NCBI GenBank assembly: GCA_938015925.1
Contig: CALLVY010000537.1
Span: 1-37,698, forward strand
Length of the DNA stretch: 37,698 nucleotides
Direction: 5' to 3'
From: an uncultured Saprospiraceae bacterium
GTDB taxonomy: Bacteria > Bacteroidota > Bacteroidia > Chitinophagales > Saprospiraceae
Shown: positions 25,801 through 33,393 of the stretch, piece after piece
Layout: every line of letters starts with the position of its first letter
Numbering within the stretch: the stretch's first letter is position 1
Program-made: the position numbers and the translations under genes
The notes under the pieces: generated by a model
What the model saw: only the letters and a program-made list of their open reading frames with translations
Databases searched by the model: none
What the model was told of the DNA's origin: nothing

Positions 25801-27054
25801 ATAAGTATTGAGTCCATTGATAGAATGGATCGTAATGTCATCATTGGTTATGGTTTGCACTGGTGGATTCACCATAGTAGACGTTGATCCATCGTGAAAG
25901 AGCCATAGATAAGCTTCATGATTTGGATCATTAGGTGTGAAAGTCGTTACTAGTTCTTTGGTACAAGAGTAAGTGGGGTTAGAAGTAAAAGTAGGATCTG
26001 GAGCGTCTACAAAAACAGTTCCCATAGCGGTACTACTACAGCCATTGGCAGAAACGGTTAAAGTGATATCGATTAGTCCGCCTTCATTGAATTGAACCAA
26101 TGGATTTTGCTGTACCGAAGTTGATGGAAAAGCACCATTACCAAAAGTCCAGTTATAAGTACCTAGATCAGAAGTATTAAGCATTTCAATAACTTCCCCA
26201 ACACAGATGGTATCTTTTTCAGGTTCGAATTCTGCTATTGGTGGACCTACTCTTACGATTTGAGTGGTCTGAGCCATACAGCCGGTTGCATCTTCTGCGG
26301 TTAAGGTTACGGTATAAGTACCATCGGCAGTATACGTTTGGGCTGGAGGATTGATTTCAGAAGAAGTCATTCCATTTCCTAAATCCCATAAGAAGGTATA
26401 AGCACCTAAGCCTGGTGTAGTATTGGTGAAATTAACGGTTAGTGGACCAACACAAGCAACAGCAGGCGAAGGGTCTGTTGTAAAACTAACATCAAAAGCC
26501 GCAGCAGTAGAAACAATGTCTTCAAAAAGGAGAGTATTGTCACAGCCAGGTAGTCCTGTGGTAAGTATGAGTCCGAGATCGAAAGTTCCAATCGTATTGT
26601 AGGTATGACTGACCGGCGCGTCGCTCGTTGTAGCAGTCGTACTCCCATCACCAAAAGTCCAGTCAAGGCTATTGATATTGATATTAGGGTCAATGTTGAT
26701 TGTAGGAGTGAATAGAACATCCAGTGGACTACAACCACTGGAAGGTTCGGCTTCTACGGTGATTTCTGGAACGGCATAAACCATAATGTCCGTTGTCCAA
26801 TCAGGAGTTCCACCTGCAGTTGCTCTAAATTCCACGGTATAGGTACCAGGGCTAGAATAAGCATTGGAAGGATTTGCAATGGTAGAGGTGTTAGAATCTC
26901 CAAAATCCCAGAAAAAAGTAGTGGCGCCAGCAGGAGGAGTAAAATTAACAACCAAATTCACACAACCTTCGGTAGGGCTGGCGGTTTGGGCTTGAGAATT
27001 TACAACGAAAAGGGCAAGTAAAAGACAAATACTGAATAGATTCTTTATTTTCAT
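22846..27054 (-). CDS. giant PKD-repeat secreted protein with T9SS type B sorting domain
   Basis: 1402 residues from ATG 27054 (MKIKNLFSICLLL); the track start at 27078 precedes a better signal peptide that ends VNSQAQ. The body is about fourteen PKD or PKD-like Ig modules of 75-95 residues each, many with the WDFGDG or WTFGDGST core and a final YTVxLTV strand. Several modules start with paired Cys, suggesting disulfides. The C-terminal ~90 residues (LPNAFIPSVSGATNYF, FEIFNRWGQKVYDN, TGWDGMQNG) are the type B sorting domain, so it should be delivered to the surface by the T9SS. No catalytic domain is visible; a long adhesin or surface-fibre role is likely. Divergent from the M43 protease gene. 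Confidence 0.93.
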   Translation of the reverse strand: MKIKNLFSICLLLALFVVNSQAQTASPTEGCVNLVVNFTPPAGATTFFWDFGDSNTSTIANPSNAYSSPGTYTVEFRATAGGTPDWTTDIMVYAVPEITVEAEPSSGCSPLDVLFTPTINIDPNININSLDWTFGDGSTTATTSDAPVSHTYNTIGTFDLGLILTTGLPGCDNTLLFEDIVSTAAAFDVSFTTDPSPAVACVGPLTVNFTNTTPGLGAYTFLWDLGNGMTSSEINPPAQTYTADGTYTVTLTAEDATGCMAQTTQIVRVGPPIAEFEPEKDTICVGEVIEMLNTSDLGTYNWTFGNGAFPSTSVQQNPLVQFNEGGLIDITLTVSANGCSSTAMGTVFVDAPDPTFTSNPTYSCTKELVTTFTPNDPNHEAYLWLFHDGSTSTMVNPPVQTITNDDITIHSINGLNTYITLLTVISASGCIDTFSLVDTIWQPNALFAPDAVEGCAPLEVTFEDQSSNDVDIVLWEWDYGDGTTSNNTVTEDPVHLYTDPGEYPVQLIVTDATGCKDTSYTIVINVGEELNPDFTADQTDVCPGDTIFFSPTNFPGIENVDAWHFETDDSRSFHCFQTDEMKWAFVSETGMFDVTLTVEYNGCFSSITKTDFINVRGPIAEIDYFIDCADTTYTVIFADSSHDATNVLWDFGDGVDTTLADLTYTYANTGSYTVYLTAFNPGTGCPASVDSAVINIRDLKADVIPLDTILCLGNMYELNSSPSIDVDDRCWRGYTWYFSDPNDRPITTSDTLVEHVFESPGTNDVRLIARDINGCLDTFDQQVEVFGVYPAFTFDDLDGNICIGQTISFTDLSMADTTISTYEWFFDDGSTSEDKDPTQTFMSSLDPNMFTVTLSVTDTLGCNGMTTISIPLYEPTSTITALPSPDICLGDVINFSATDFTSQGSSLVWDWDFGDMSTVGSNQMETVEYMAEGLYTVTLNYVEIGTNCPGDPQMLEVSVHDYPVADFSTDVDNNPLLCYNQDISFTNTSVTNWAPLNYVWTSNPTIPISPGVPNPTLTFGKGTFEFTLAVSTANGCSDTHTETFVVEGPEGTVSLNPGAICVDDEISFTLSDTIDVSKWTWFLPNGETQEGGLTIVYPYDISPPPAGGQDQIKILLEGASSACTFLDSLVFNVAETKADIEIADSVYCLGQPIDYDILSFNPDNTVLWEFGDGNTSNTRAGTILYPTGGVYTVNLNVSNDNIADCTDADSQNLYIIDSIQVVEVEQLVCAGDPVVLNITGVQDYHVLTWKTEGDGDVPPPLNLSCTDCNAPIATINERVKYTLEVTDRFGNGCFDKEYTFDFSVPEGAYKLPNAFIPSVSGATNYFNVVPNSTTNLEDLTITKFEIFNRWGQKVYDNDTPATGWDGMQNGKPAASDVYIYNIETAFDGCPSDNFTGNVTLLR

Positions 27055-27075
27055 AACCTTGAATTGGTAAAATAT

Positions 27076-27083
27076 CAAATATA
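27076..27083 (-). promoter_or_regulatory. candidate -7 element for the PKD giant
   Basis: On the minus strand TATATTTG matches TAnnTTTG exactly, 22 nt upstream of the chosen ATG (27054). No -33 TTTG is seen at the standard distance. It overlaps the track's earlier start codon, supporting the 27054 start. Confidence 0.35.
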
Positions 27084-27311
27084 CAATTATTTTGGTATTA
27101 GAGTTCTATTGCAAACATAGCCTAAATAATGTATGTTTGTGAGTCGCTATATTACATTTTTTAAGGAAAATTAGGCTAAAATCAGACATTTAACATTTTT
27201 CTCATTCAACAAAGGGTAGCTTATCCTATCTTTAGCGGGTTATTTTAGCCTTTTTTAGTAGCGAAATATTGTTTTTTGCTTTCGTTACCTTGATTTTGAA
27301 ATACAATACGC

Positions 27312-28139
27312 ATGAAAATTATTACTCGTACTTTTCTTTTTTTGGCCATTCTACTTTCTCAGTTTTCTGTAAATGCCCAATCCTTATTGACTACACAAGC
27401 ACCTTTGCCTTGTCTCGATAAGAAATTTACCATTGTGGCACATATTGTACGGGATACTTTTGGAGAAGCGAATATCGACGAAGCGGACATTCTTCAGAGT
27501 ATGGATACCTTAAATATCTTCTTTTCTCCAATTTGTGCTTCCTTCGAAATTTGTGAATTCAACTACATCGACAATTTTCAATACGATGTACTTCAGGATG
27601 ATCGACCAGAGTTTGAGGAAATGATGACCAAATACAATCGAGAAAGAAGAATCAACATGTACTTTATTACCGAGCAGGAAGGAAATCCACTCTGTGGCTT
27701 TGCTACCTTAAATGGAATTGGACTACATTCTACCACAGACGTTGGAATTGTAATCTTAAAATCTTGTGTCGGACCTGGCCAGCAAACGATACCCCATGAA
27801 CTGGGACACTTTTTTAATTTATTACACACCTTTGAAGGAGCGGATGACCCGCTTAATGCAGAATTAGTGGATGGCAGCAACTGTACAACCGCTGGTGATG
27901 AAATCTGTGATACACCAGCCGATCCTTATGTACCTGGAGATGCGGTAACGGATTATGTCGATGTAGATCAAGGATGTCGTTTTATCAATAGAAAAAGAGA
28001 TGGCAATGGAGAATACTTTGTGCCAGATGTGGGAAATGTGATGTCTTATTATCCAGGATCTTGTAGCTGTGGATTTACTTACGGACAATATGTTAGAATG
28101 GCGGAAGCTTATCTAAATTCACCACAGAAAGTCTGGTAA
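27312..28139 (+). CDS. secreted M43 (pappalysin/cytophagalysin-like) zinc metalloprotease without sorting domain
   Basis: 275 residues with a signal peptide ending SVNAQ. The zinc motif HELGHFFNLLH (162-172) follows the extended HExxHxxxxxH form, with Asn where most metzincins have Gly. DEICDTPADP (~197) is the M43 block after it, and GNVMSYYPGSCSCGFTYGQYVRM (~241-263) contains the Met-turn Met244 and the usual closing FT.GQ..RM. So the catalytic domain is complete and probably active on extracellular or periplasmic protein. It stops 12 residues after that block. Most Bacteroidota M43 proteases carry PKD modules and a T9SS C-terminal domain; none is here, so it may stay in the periplasm. The divergent neighbour is a PKD giant. 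Confidence 0.88.
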   Translation: MKIITRTFLFLAILLSQFSVNAQSLLTTQAPLPCLDKKFTIVAHIVRDTFGEANIDEADILQSMDTLNIFFSPICASFEICEFNYIDNFQYDVLQDDRPEFEEMMTKYNRERRINMYFITEQEGNPLCGFATLNGIGLHSTTDVGIVILKSCVGPGQQTIPHELGHFFNLLHTFEGADDPLNAELVDGSNCTTAGDEICDTPADPYVPGDAVTDYVDVDQGCRFINRKRDGNGEYFVPDVGNVMSYYPGSCSCGFTYGQYVRMAEAYLNSPQKVW

Positions 28140-28178
28140 GGCCGTCTTGCAAAAATCGCTTCAATTGATTGGAGCAAA

Positions 28179-28219
28179 ATGACCGAATGAATAATACATT
28201 TCATTCGGTCATTTTTTTT
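28179..28219 (+). terminator. rho-independent terminator after M43 gene
   Basis: ATGACCGAATGA pairs with TCATTCGGTCAT around a 10-nt loop and is followed by eight T. It begins about 40 nt after the stop codon. Confidence 0.92.
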
Positions 28220-28267
28220 CAAACCAAGGGGACAGATTATCTGCTCTTTTCGTTGTAAATTTATATC

Positions 28268-28477
28268 CTACCGTGAACCGAAGGCAAGGGAGCGTTTTTT
28301 TAATAAAAGCTTCCAATAATCTTCAAGGCTTTCGATCCTAAAAAATATTTTGCCGATATCAAAAAAATGATAAGTCCATTGCTGATGGTGTTCCTTGTGA
28401 TCCCAAAACGTCAAGATGGCCTTATAAGTCTTCCAAGATTTTGGATGGCCGGGCAAGTGCAAAATATTAACAGGATC
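28268..28477 (-). pseudogene. possible remnant of a decayed gene
   Basis: An open frame of about 70 codons on the minus strand between two plus-strand genes, with only a TTG start inside it and a stop just upstream (28478-28480). The peptide (HLPGHPKSWKTYKAILTFWD and YHFFDIGKIFFRIESLEDYW) has an unusually protein-like mix of aromatic, charged and Pro residues for noncoding DNA, but I recognise no family. The rest of the 28220-28690 interval holds nothing else I can name. Confidence 0.25.
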
Positions 28478-28690
28478 TTAAGTGTTTTTACTCTTTTTAC
28501 CTCCCATGACATCTCTCTAATACGGAGCCTGATTATCAGAATACAATATCGGAATATACCTGCCGTTTGTATCATGGCATTCAAAGGCTAACTAACGGAA
28601 AAACAAGTAAAATAAAGGCTTTTTGATCCTTTATTATCCAAAATTCCTGGCAATGCTGAATATTTAAGCTTTCTGATATTCTAGAAGGCA

Positions 28691-28736
28691 CGTTAAATTT
28701 TGCTTAAAATTTCTAGCCAATTTAACGATTTTTTTT
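28691..28736 (+). promoter_or_regulatory. terminator-like hairpin just upstream of the SprB-repeat giant
   Basis: CGTTAAATT pairs perfectly with AATTTAACG (9 bp, 19-nt loop) and is followed by A and eight T. It ends 31 nt before the ATG at 28768, on the same strand. It could be a transcription attenuator in the leader or the end of a short upstream transcript. Confidence 0.5.
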
Positions 28737-28767
28737 ACCGAGAAAACTTGCAAATAATAGAGACAAA

Positions 28768-31700
28768 ATGAACCCATTCTCCCCTTTCCTTAAACCGTTT
28801 TACACCGCACTATTTTTATTAGTCTGCTTCTCTGCGACTATCGCTCAACCTTTTCCAACGCCAGGTGATGATCACCTAAGCGCTCCGATAATATCCTGTA
28901 TCGATGGCTACACTTTTACGCTTGGTCCGGTCGAATATAATATCAATTTTCCAGGCTACTGCGGAGATATGCAGAATACCGATTGGTTAGCTTTTATTGC
29001 AGAGGCACCCGATATGGTGCTCAGCGCAGAAGTCTTTAATTGCCAAGCACCTGGTGGGCCTTATGGAATACAACTGGGTGTGCTTGGAGTTGGAAATGAT
29101 TGTATGCCATCTGAATTTTACAGAGTCGCTTGTGAAGGCGACGGATACTGGAGTCAAAAAGACATTCCGCTAAGTGGATTGGTACCCGGAAGTATTTATT
29201 ATATCGCAGTGGATGGTTATGCCAATGATCGATGTGATTATAGGCTGACTTTAGATACTCCATTGCAAGGGCCACCACCACCGGTTAATTCAGCGCTTAC
29301 TGGTCCTTCTGTTGTTCAATCTGGAAGCATCAGTAGTTACAATCTCGACTTAGTCATCGAACCTTATATCGATCACAATCCATGCGGCAATGAATATGTC
29401 AATTGCGATGGTAATCCTGGTCCCTGCGATTGGGAATACTCTTTTATCTGGTCTGCACCTCCCGGCTCCGTAGTCGTCCCCGGAACACCAGCAACCGATG
29501 CGATTATAACCTGGGGCCCCATAAGCGGACAAGTTTGTGTAGAGATTTCCAATACTTGTTTTAATTCTATTACGCTGTGTCTGGATGTAGAAGTGGTTAA
29601 TGTAAATCCTGGGCCTTGTACACCTGGTTCCCCAACGGTTCCCGGCGATTCTTGTGCCGATGCGCCCTTCCTTTGCGGAACAGCCTTGAATGGCTTTTGT
29701 GGAAACAACACTGGTGTTTCTGCTGATGTTCCTGGCAATTTAGCTGGAGAGCTTTCTTGCGCTATCGATAATAATCAATGGATTCGTTTTACCCCATGTG
29801 CAACAGATGTTCACCTGGCTATCGAAACTTCTGGATGCCAATTGGGAAGCAATCTGGAAATATCCGTTTTAGAAGTGGATGACTGCATCGACTTTAGTAG
29901 TGTGCTGGATTGTCAATTATTACCCGCTTCTTTTACTTCTTCTTTTGAGGTCCAAGGTTTGGTTCCAGGAGAGGTTTATTATTTGATGATAGATGGCGTA
30001 AATGGTATTGGCTGTGATTATCAGATTTATGTTTTGGATGGAATCAGTATGGAAGCTCCAGAATTTCAAGAAGTAACGGCAGGATTTATTTCTGGGCCCT
30101 CGGAAGTTTGTCCAGAAGAACAACCCATTTATACGCTTACTCCTCCAGATTGTATACCTGTATTTGCAGACGGCTGTGCATTTCCAGACGAATTGGCTGC
30201 TGACCTCAGACTGGTTTGGCATTTGCCGCCGAGTATGGAGTTTGTCGGAGATAGTGTCGACGTATTGAGTATCCAGGTCGCAATGACTGATACCGTAGAT
30301 GGTTCTATATATGTCACTTACGAAACAGTAGATGGAGCGGATGTTTATTGTACATTCGGAATCGGAGATTGTGGGAATGTTCCTGCTTTTCCAGTCACCA
30401 TTAATTATTTGATTACGAATTTGCCAACGGCCTTTATTTGCGAAGACGAAACCTTTGATTTCTGCGGACAAAGTTATAACCAGTCTCAGAGTTTAGTTTG
30501 CCCGGAATATTGTGGAGAGATTCGCCAAGAGTTGGTTGTCGTACCTTTCGATACGATTCCATTGCAGGTGGTAGAGATCTGTGAAGGGGAGTGTTTTGAT
30601 TATTGTGGCATCAATTATTGTGGAACACAAAGTACAGTTTTGTACTGCCGACAAGGTTGCGATTTTTTCGCGCAGGAAATTATTGTGCATCCCAAGGTCG
30701 TCAATGATTTTGGGGTAGTTGATATTTGTGTAGGCGATTGCCTTGATTTTCAAGGACAAGAATTTTGTAGCGATGGAACTTTTGAAGTAGAGAAACCTGG
30801 CGCTTTTGGTTGCGATGAAACTTTTCGAATTACAATTCAATATTACACGCCACCCGCATTATTAACTTCTGCTCCCAATACCGATTGTGAGGTAAATAGC
30901 AATGCTTATCAAGTACAATTTAATATCATCAACGGAGTTCCTCCTTTCACCATAAACGGCACACCAATCACCGGAAATTCTTTTACCTCCGATTGGATTC
31001 CTAATGGAGTTGCCTACGATTTTCAAATTTCCGATAGCGATTTTTGCGCAGCGACTACTGCTGTTCAAGGCGTCTTCGATTGTACGAGTTTGTGTACTAC
31101 GGATGCCGGAACTTTACAAGGATTAAATTTGACTGCCTGTGGAAATGAGTCGGTTGCTGTAGCCATTGGAACCGATGCCGTGATTGATATTAATGATACC
31201 TATTCCTATGTATTACATAATGGAAGTACCAATAGTGTCGGAACCATTTTGGCGAATAATACAAACGGTATTTTTAATTTTGATCCAGGAATAATGTCCT
31301 ATAGTCAAACTTATGTGCTTAGTGTCATTGTTGGAAATGGAGTAAATGGACTTGTAGATATGGACGATGCCTGTCATTCGATAAGCGATGGTTTGGAAAT
31401 TACCTTCTCCGAATTACCGCTGGCCAGTGCCACGGCTCAAGGCGTCATTACTTGTACGGAATTGGAGTCTTTGGTAAGTGCTGGCCCAGCGATTACAGGA
31501 GCCACTTATCTGTGGAATGGCCCCGGAGGTTTTACTTCTAGTGATTCTGAATTTACGACATCCATTCCTGGGGATTATAATTTAGTATTGACCAATGCAG
31601 ATGGTTGTACCATTAGTTCTAATGCAATGGTGGAAGAAAATAGAAATGCGCCAGTATTAGATGCAGGAGCCACGGTAGAATTAAACTGTACCGATCTGGA

Positions 31701-32679
31701 ATTACAATTGCGTGCCAGCTTAACTTTTGAAGGAAGTGATATTGATTATTTCTGGGAAACGAATACCGGAAATTTTGTAGAAGGAAAAGAAACATTAAGC
31801 CCTTGGGTCGATGCGCCTGGTTGGTATTATTTGTCTGCCTATAATCGGGAAAACGGTTGCAATAGTCAAGACAGTGTATTGGTGACTTTGAACGCCAATT
31901 ATCCGGAGGCGGTAGAGCTTTCGATTATTCACCCTTCTTGTTTTGGAGCCTCTAGTGGAAAGGTGGAAATTATTTCCGTTACGGGAGGAGAGACACCGTA
32001 TTTGTATGCGTTGAATGAAGAACCTTTTGGACAAAATCCAGTGTTGACGAATCTGGAGCCCGGAGCTTATGATCTAATCGTTCAAGATGCAAATGGTTGT
32101 GAATTTGTAGAACAGATCGTCTTGAATCAACCGAAAGAATTGGTCGTAGATTTAGGAGAAGATTTATATTTGGACTTAGGGGATCAAGTTTATTTAGATG
32201 CGATCAGCAACTTTGATGTGGATTCGGTTAGCTGGACCGTATTTAATGGAGATGATTTTACCGATACGATTACGGGTTTAAGTCATTCTTTTCAAGCGAT
32301 GTATACTCAAGGAATTCGCTTAGAAGCTTTTGAAAAAGGCGGCTGTACCACGACGGATGTTATTAATATTTATGTCGATCAACGGGAAAAAGTTTTTATT
32401 CCCAATGCTTTTTCCCCCAATGGTGATGGCGACAATGATTTCTTTACTGTGTTCTCTGGCGATGCAGTAGACGTGGTTAGTTCGATGACTATCTACGGAC
32501 GTTGGGGAGATGTCGTTTATCAACGAACCAACTTTGAACCCAATGATCTTGATCTTGGCTGGGATGGAACTTTTGGTGGAAAAAATCTCAATGATGGCGT
32601 TTACATTTACAAGATCGAATTGCTTTTGGTCAATGGAAGAAAGGAAACGTATGCGGGAGATTTGGCATTGATTAAATAA
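28768..32679 (+). CDS. giant Cys-rich secreted protein with SprB repeat and T9SS type B sorting domain
   Basis: 1303 residues with a signal peptide ending ATIAQ. Two related N-terminal beta domains of the pre-peptidase C-like kind (~30-170 and ~290-430) each end in a GLVPGxxYYxxxDG strand. Between and after them are Ig/PKD-like segments. Around 550-690 come three Cys-rich modules with the pattern ICxGxCxDFxGxxxC, likely disulfide-rich. Further Ig-like modules follow (~890-1040), then a SprB repeat (~1050-1125: PSCFGASSGKVEI, VTGGETPYLYA, LEPGAYDLIVQDANGC), and the type B sorting domain (~1208-1303: IPNAFSPNGDGDNDFF, IYGRWGDVVY, LGWDGTFGG). Probably a surface adhesin related in architecture to gliding adhesin SprB, but far shorter. 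Monocistronic; terminator follows. Confidence 0.92.
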   Translation: MNPFSPFLKPFYTALFLLVCFSATIAQPFPTPGDDHLSAPIISCIDGYTFTLGPVEYNINFPGYCGDMQNTDWLAFIAEAPDMVLSAEVFNCQAPGGPYGIQLGVLGVGNDCMPSEFYRVACEGDGYWSQKDIPLSGLVPGSIYYIAVDGYANDRCDYRLTLDTPLQGPPPPVNSALTGPSVVQSGSISSYNLDLVIEPYIDHNPCGNEYVNCDGNPGPCDWEYSFIWSAPPGSVVVPGTPATDAIITWGPISGQVCVEISNTCFNSITLCLDVEVVNVNPGPCTPGSPTVPGDSCADAPFLCGTALNGFCGNNTGVSADVPGNLAGELSCAIDNNQWIRFTPCATDVHLAIETSGCQLGSNLEISVLEVDDCIDFSSVLDCQLLPASFTSSFEVQGLVPGEVYYLMIDGVNGIGCDYQIYVLDGISMEAPEFQEVTAGFISGPSEVCPEEQPIYTLTPPDCIPVFADGCAFPDELAADLRLVWHLPPSMEFVGDSVDVLSIQVAMTDTVDGSIYVTYETVDGADVYCTFGIGDCGNVPAFPVTINYLITNLPTAFICEDETFDFCGQSYNQSQSLVCPEYCGEIRQELVVVPFDTIPLQVVEICEGECFDYCGINYCGTQSTVLYCRQGCDFFAQEIIVHPKVVNDFGVVDICVGDCLDFQGQEFCSDGTFEVEKPGAFGCDETFRITIQYYTPPALLTSAPNTDCEVNSNAYQVQFNIINGVPPFTINGTPITGNSFTSDWIPNGVAYDFQISDSDFCAATTAVQGVFDCTSLCTTDAGTLQGLNLTACGNESVAVAIGTDAVIDINDTYSYVLHNGSTNSVGTILANNTNGIFNFDPGIMSYSQTYVLSVIVGNGVNGLVDMDDACHSISDGLEITFSELPLASATAQGVITCTELESLVSAGPAITGATYLWNGPGGFTSSDSEFTTSIPGDYNLVLTNADGCTISSNAMVEENRNAPVLDAGATVELNCTDLELQLRASLTFEGSDIDYFWETNTGNFVEGKETLSPWVDAPGWYYLSAYNRENGCNSQDSVLVTLNANYPEAVELSIIHPSCFGASSGKVEIISVTGGETPYLYALNEEPFGQNPVLTNLEPGAYDLIVQDANGCEFVEQIVLNQPKELVVDLGEDLYLDLGDQVYLDAISNFDVDSVSWTVFNGDDFTDTITGLSHSFQAMYTQGIRLEAFEKGGCTTTDVINIYVDQREKVFIPNAFSPNGDGDNDFFTVFSGDAVDVVSSMTIYGRWGDVVYQRTNFEPNDLDLGWDGTFGGKNLNDGVYIYKIELLLVNGRKETYAGDLALIK

Positions 32680-32724
32680 GTCTATTAGAGATAGAAAGTT
32701 TTATAAAGCACTTAGGATTAATGC

Positions 32725-32762
32725 AAAAAAAGGATTCGATAGTTATGATCGAATCCTTTTTT
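32725..32762. terminator. bidirectional rho-independent terminator
   Basis: AAAAAAGGATTCGAT and ATCGAATCCTTTTTT pair perfectly around a 7-nt loop, 45 nt after the SprB-repeat gene and 22 nt after the stop of the convergent lipoprotein gene. Confidence 0.93.
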
Positions 32763-32783
32763 GATGTTCCAGATTGAAGCATT

Positions 32784-33287
32784 TTATTGCATCACTTTTT
32801 CCAATAAACTTTCCGGCGACACCAACTTGGTAACCTTAGAAAGAAAAGTAAAAGTCTGAATTCGTCGCTTGACTTTTCTTTGGAATTTTGGAATCAACTG
32901 AATGAGTTGTCTGCCATAAGGCTTGGTCGCTAATCTGCCCGCAAATAGCAATTGCTCTCCAGCAGAAAGATTGCCCGACCAGGCACCAATTTCATTAAAA
33001 AGAGCATTCAGGTTTTTGTCATTTTGTTTGGAAAAAGTATCAACGTGCTTGATGGCTTTTTTGGCACTACCATAGCGCAGTGCTTCTTCCAATACCTGGA
33101 CATAAGTTTCGGCAACCATGTCAAATTTCTTAGGCGTCGGAGCTCGACTCTTGGCGGCATTACTAATAGTTTGCTGGTGTAAACTCAAAGCAGTAGCCAT
33201 TTTTTTGGCAAGACAAGAACTAAAAAGTAGGGGAGTCAAGGCTAAAAGAAAGAGTACAAATGGACGAGGATAATTTGTGTTTTTCAT
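32784..33287 (-). CDS. small lipoprotein of unknown function
   Basis: 167 residues. The signal sequence ends in lipobox LFSSC (Cys25), so it should be lipid-anchored in the envelope. The mature part is mostly helical and basic (KKFDMVAETYVQVLEEALRYG, IPKFQRKVKRRIQTFTFL). I see no known domain. A GCAGTA/TACTGC inverted repeat lies just upstream of the ATG (33292-33320) and may fold in the leader. It shares strand with the DUF763 gene, about 100 nt upstream, but a common transcript is unproven. Confidence 0.7.
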   Translation of the reverse strand: MKNTNYPRPFVLFLLALTPLLFSSCLAKKMATALSLHQQTISNAAKSRAPTPKKFDMVAETYVQVLEEALRYGSAKKAIKHVDTFSKQNDKNLNALFNEIGAWSGNLSAGEQLLFAGRLATKPYGRQLIQLIPKFQRKVKRRIQTFTFLSKVTKLVSPESLLEKVMQ

Positions 33288-33393
33288 GAAAGCAGTATTT
33301 GTTTGTGGTGAAAGTACTGCGAATTTTGGAAATTTGTTCTAAAAGTGAAAAGTGTTTCGGACAAAATTATTTAGAATAAGGTCTAACCAAGCC

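Noticed and set aside
29920-30471. 183-aa minus-strand ORF
   Set aside because: Antisense to the SprB-repeat giant, composition typical of a shadow frame.
22846-32679. PKD and SprB repeats as DNA tandem repeats
   Set aside because: They repeat as protein domains, not as near-identical DNA; no CRISPR-like or satellite structure.
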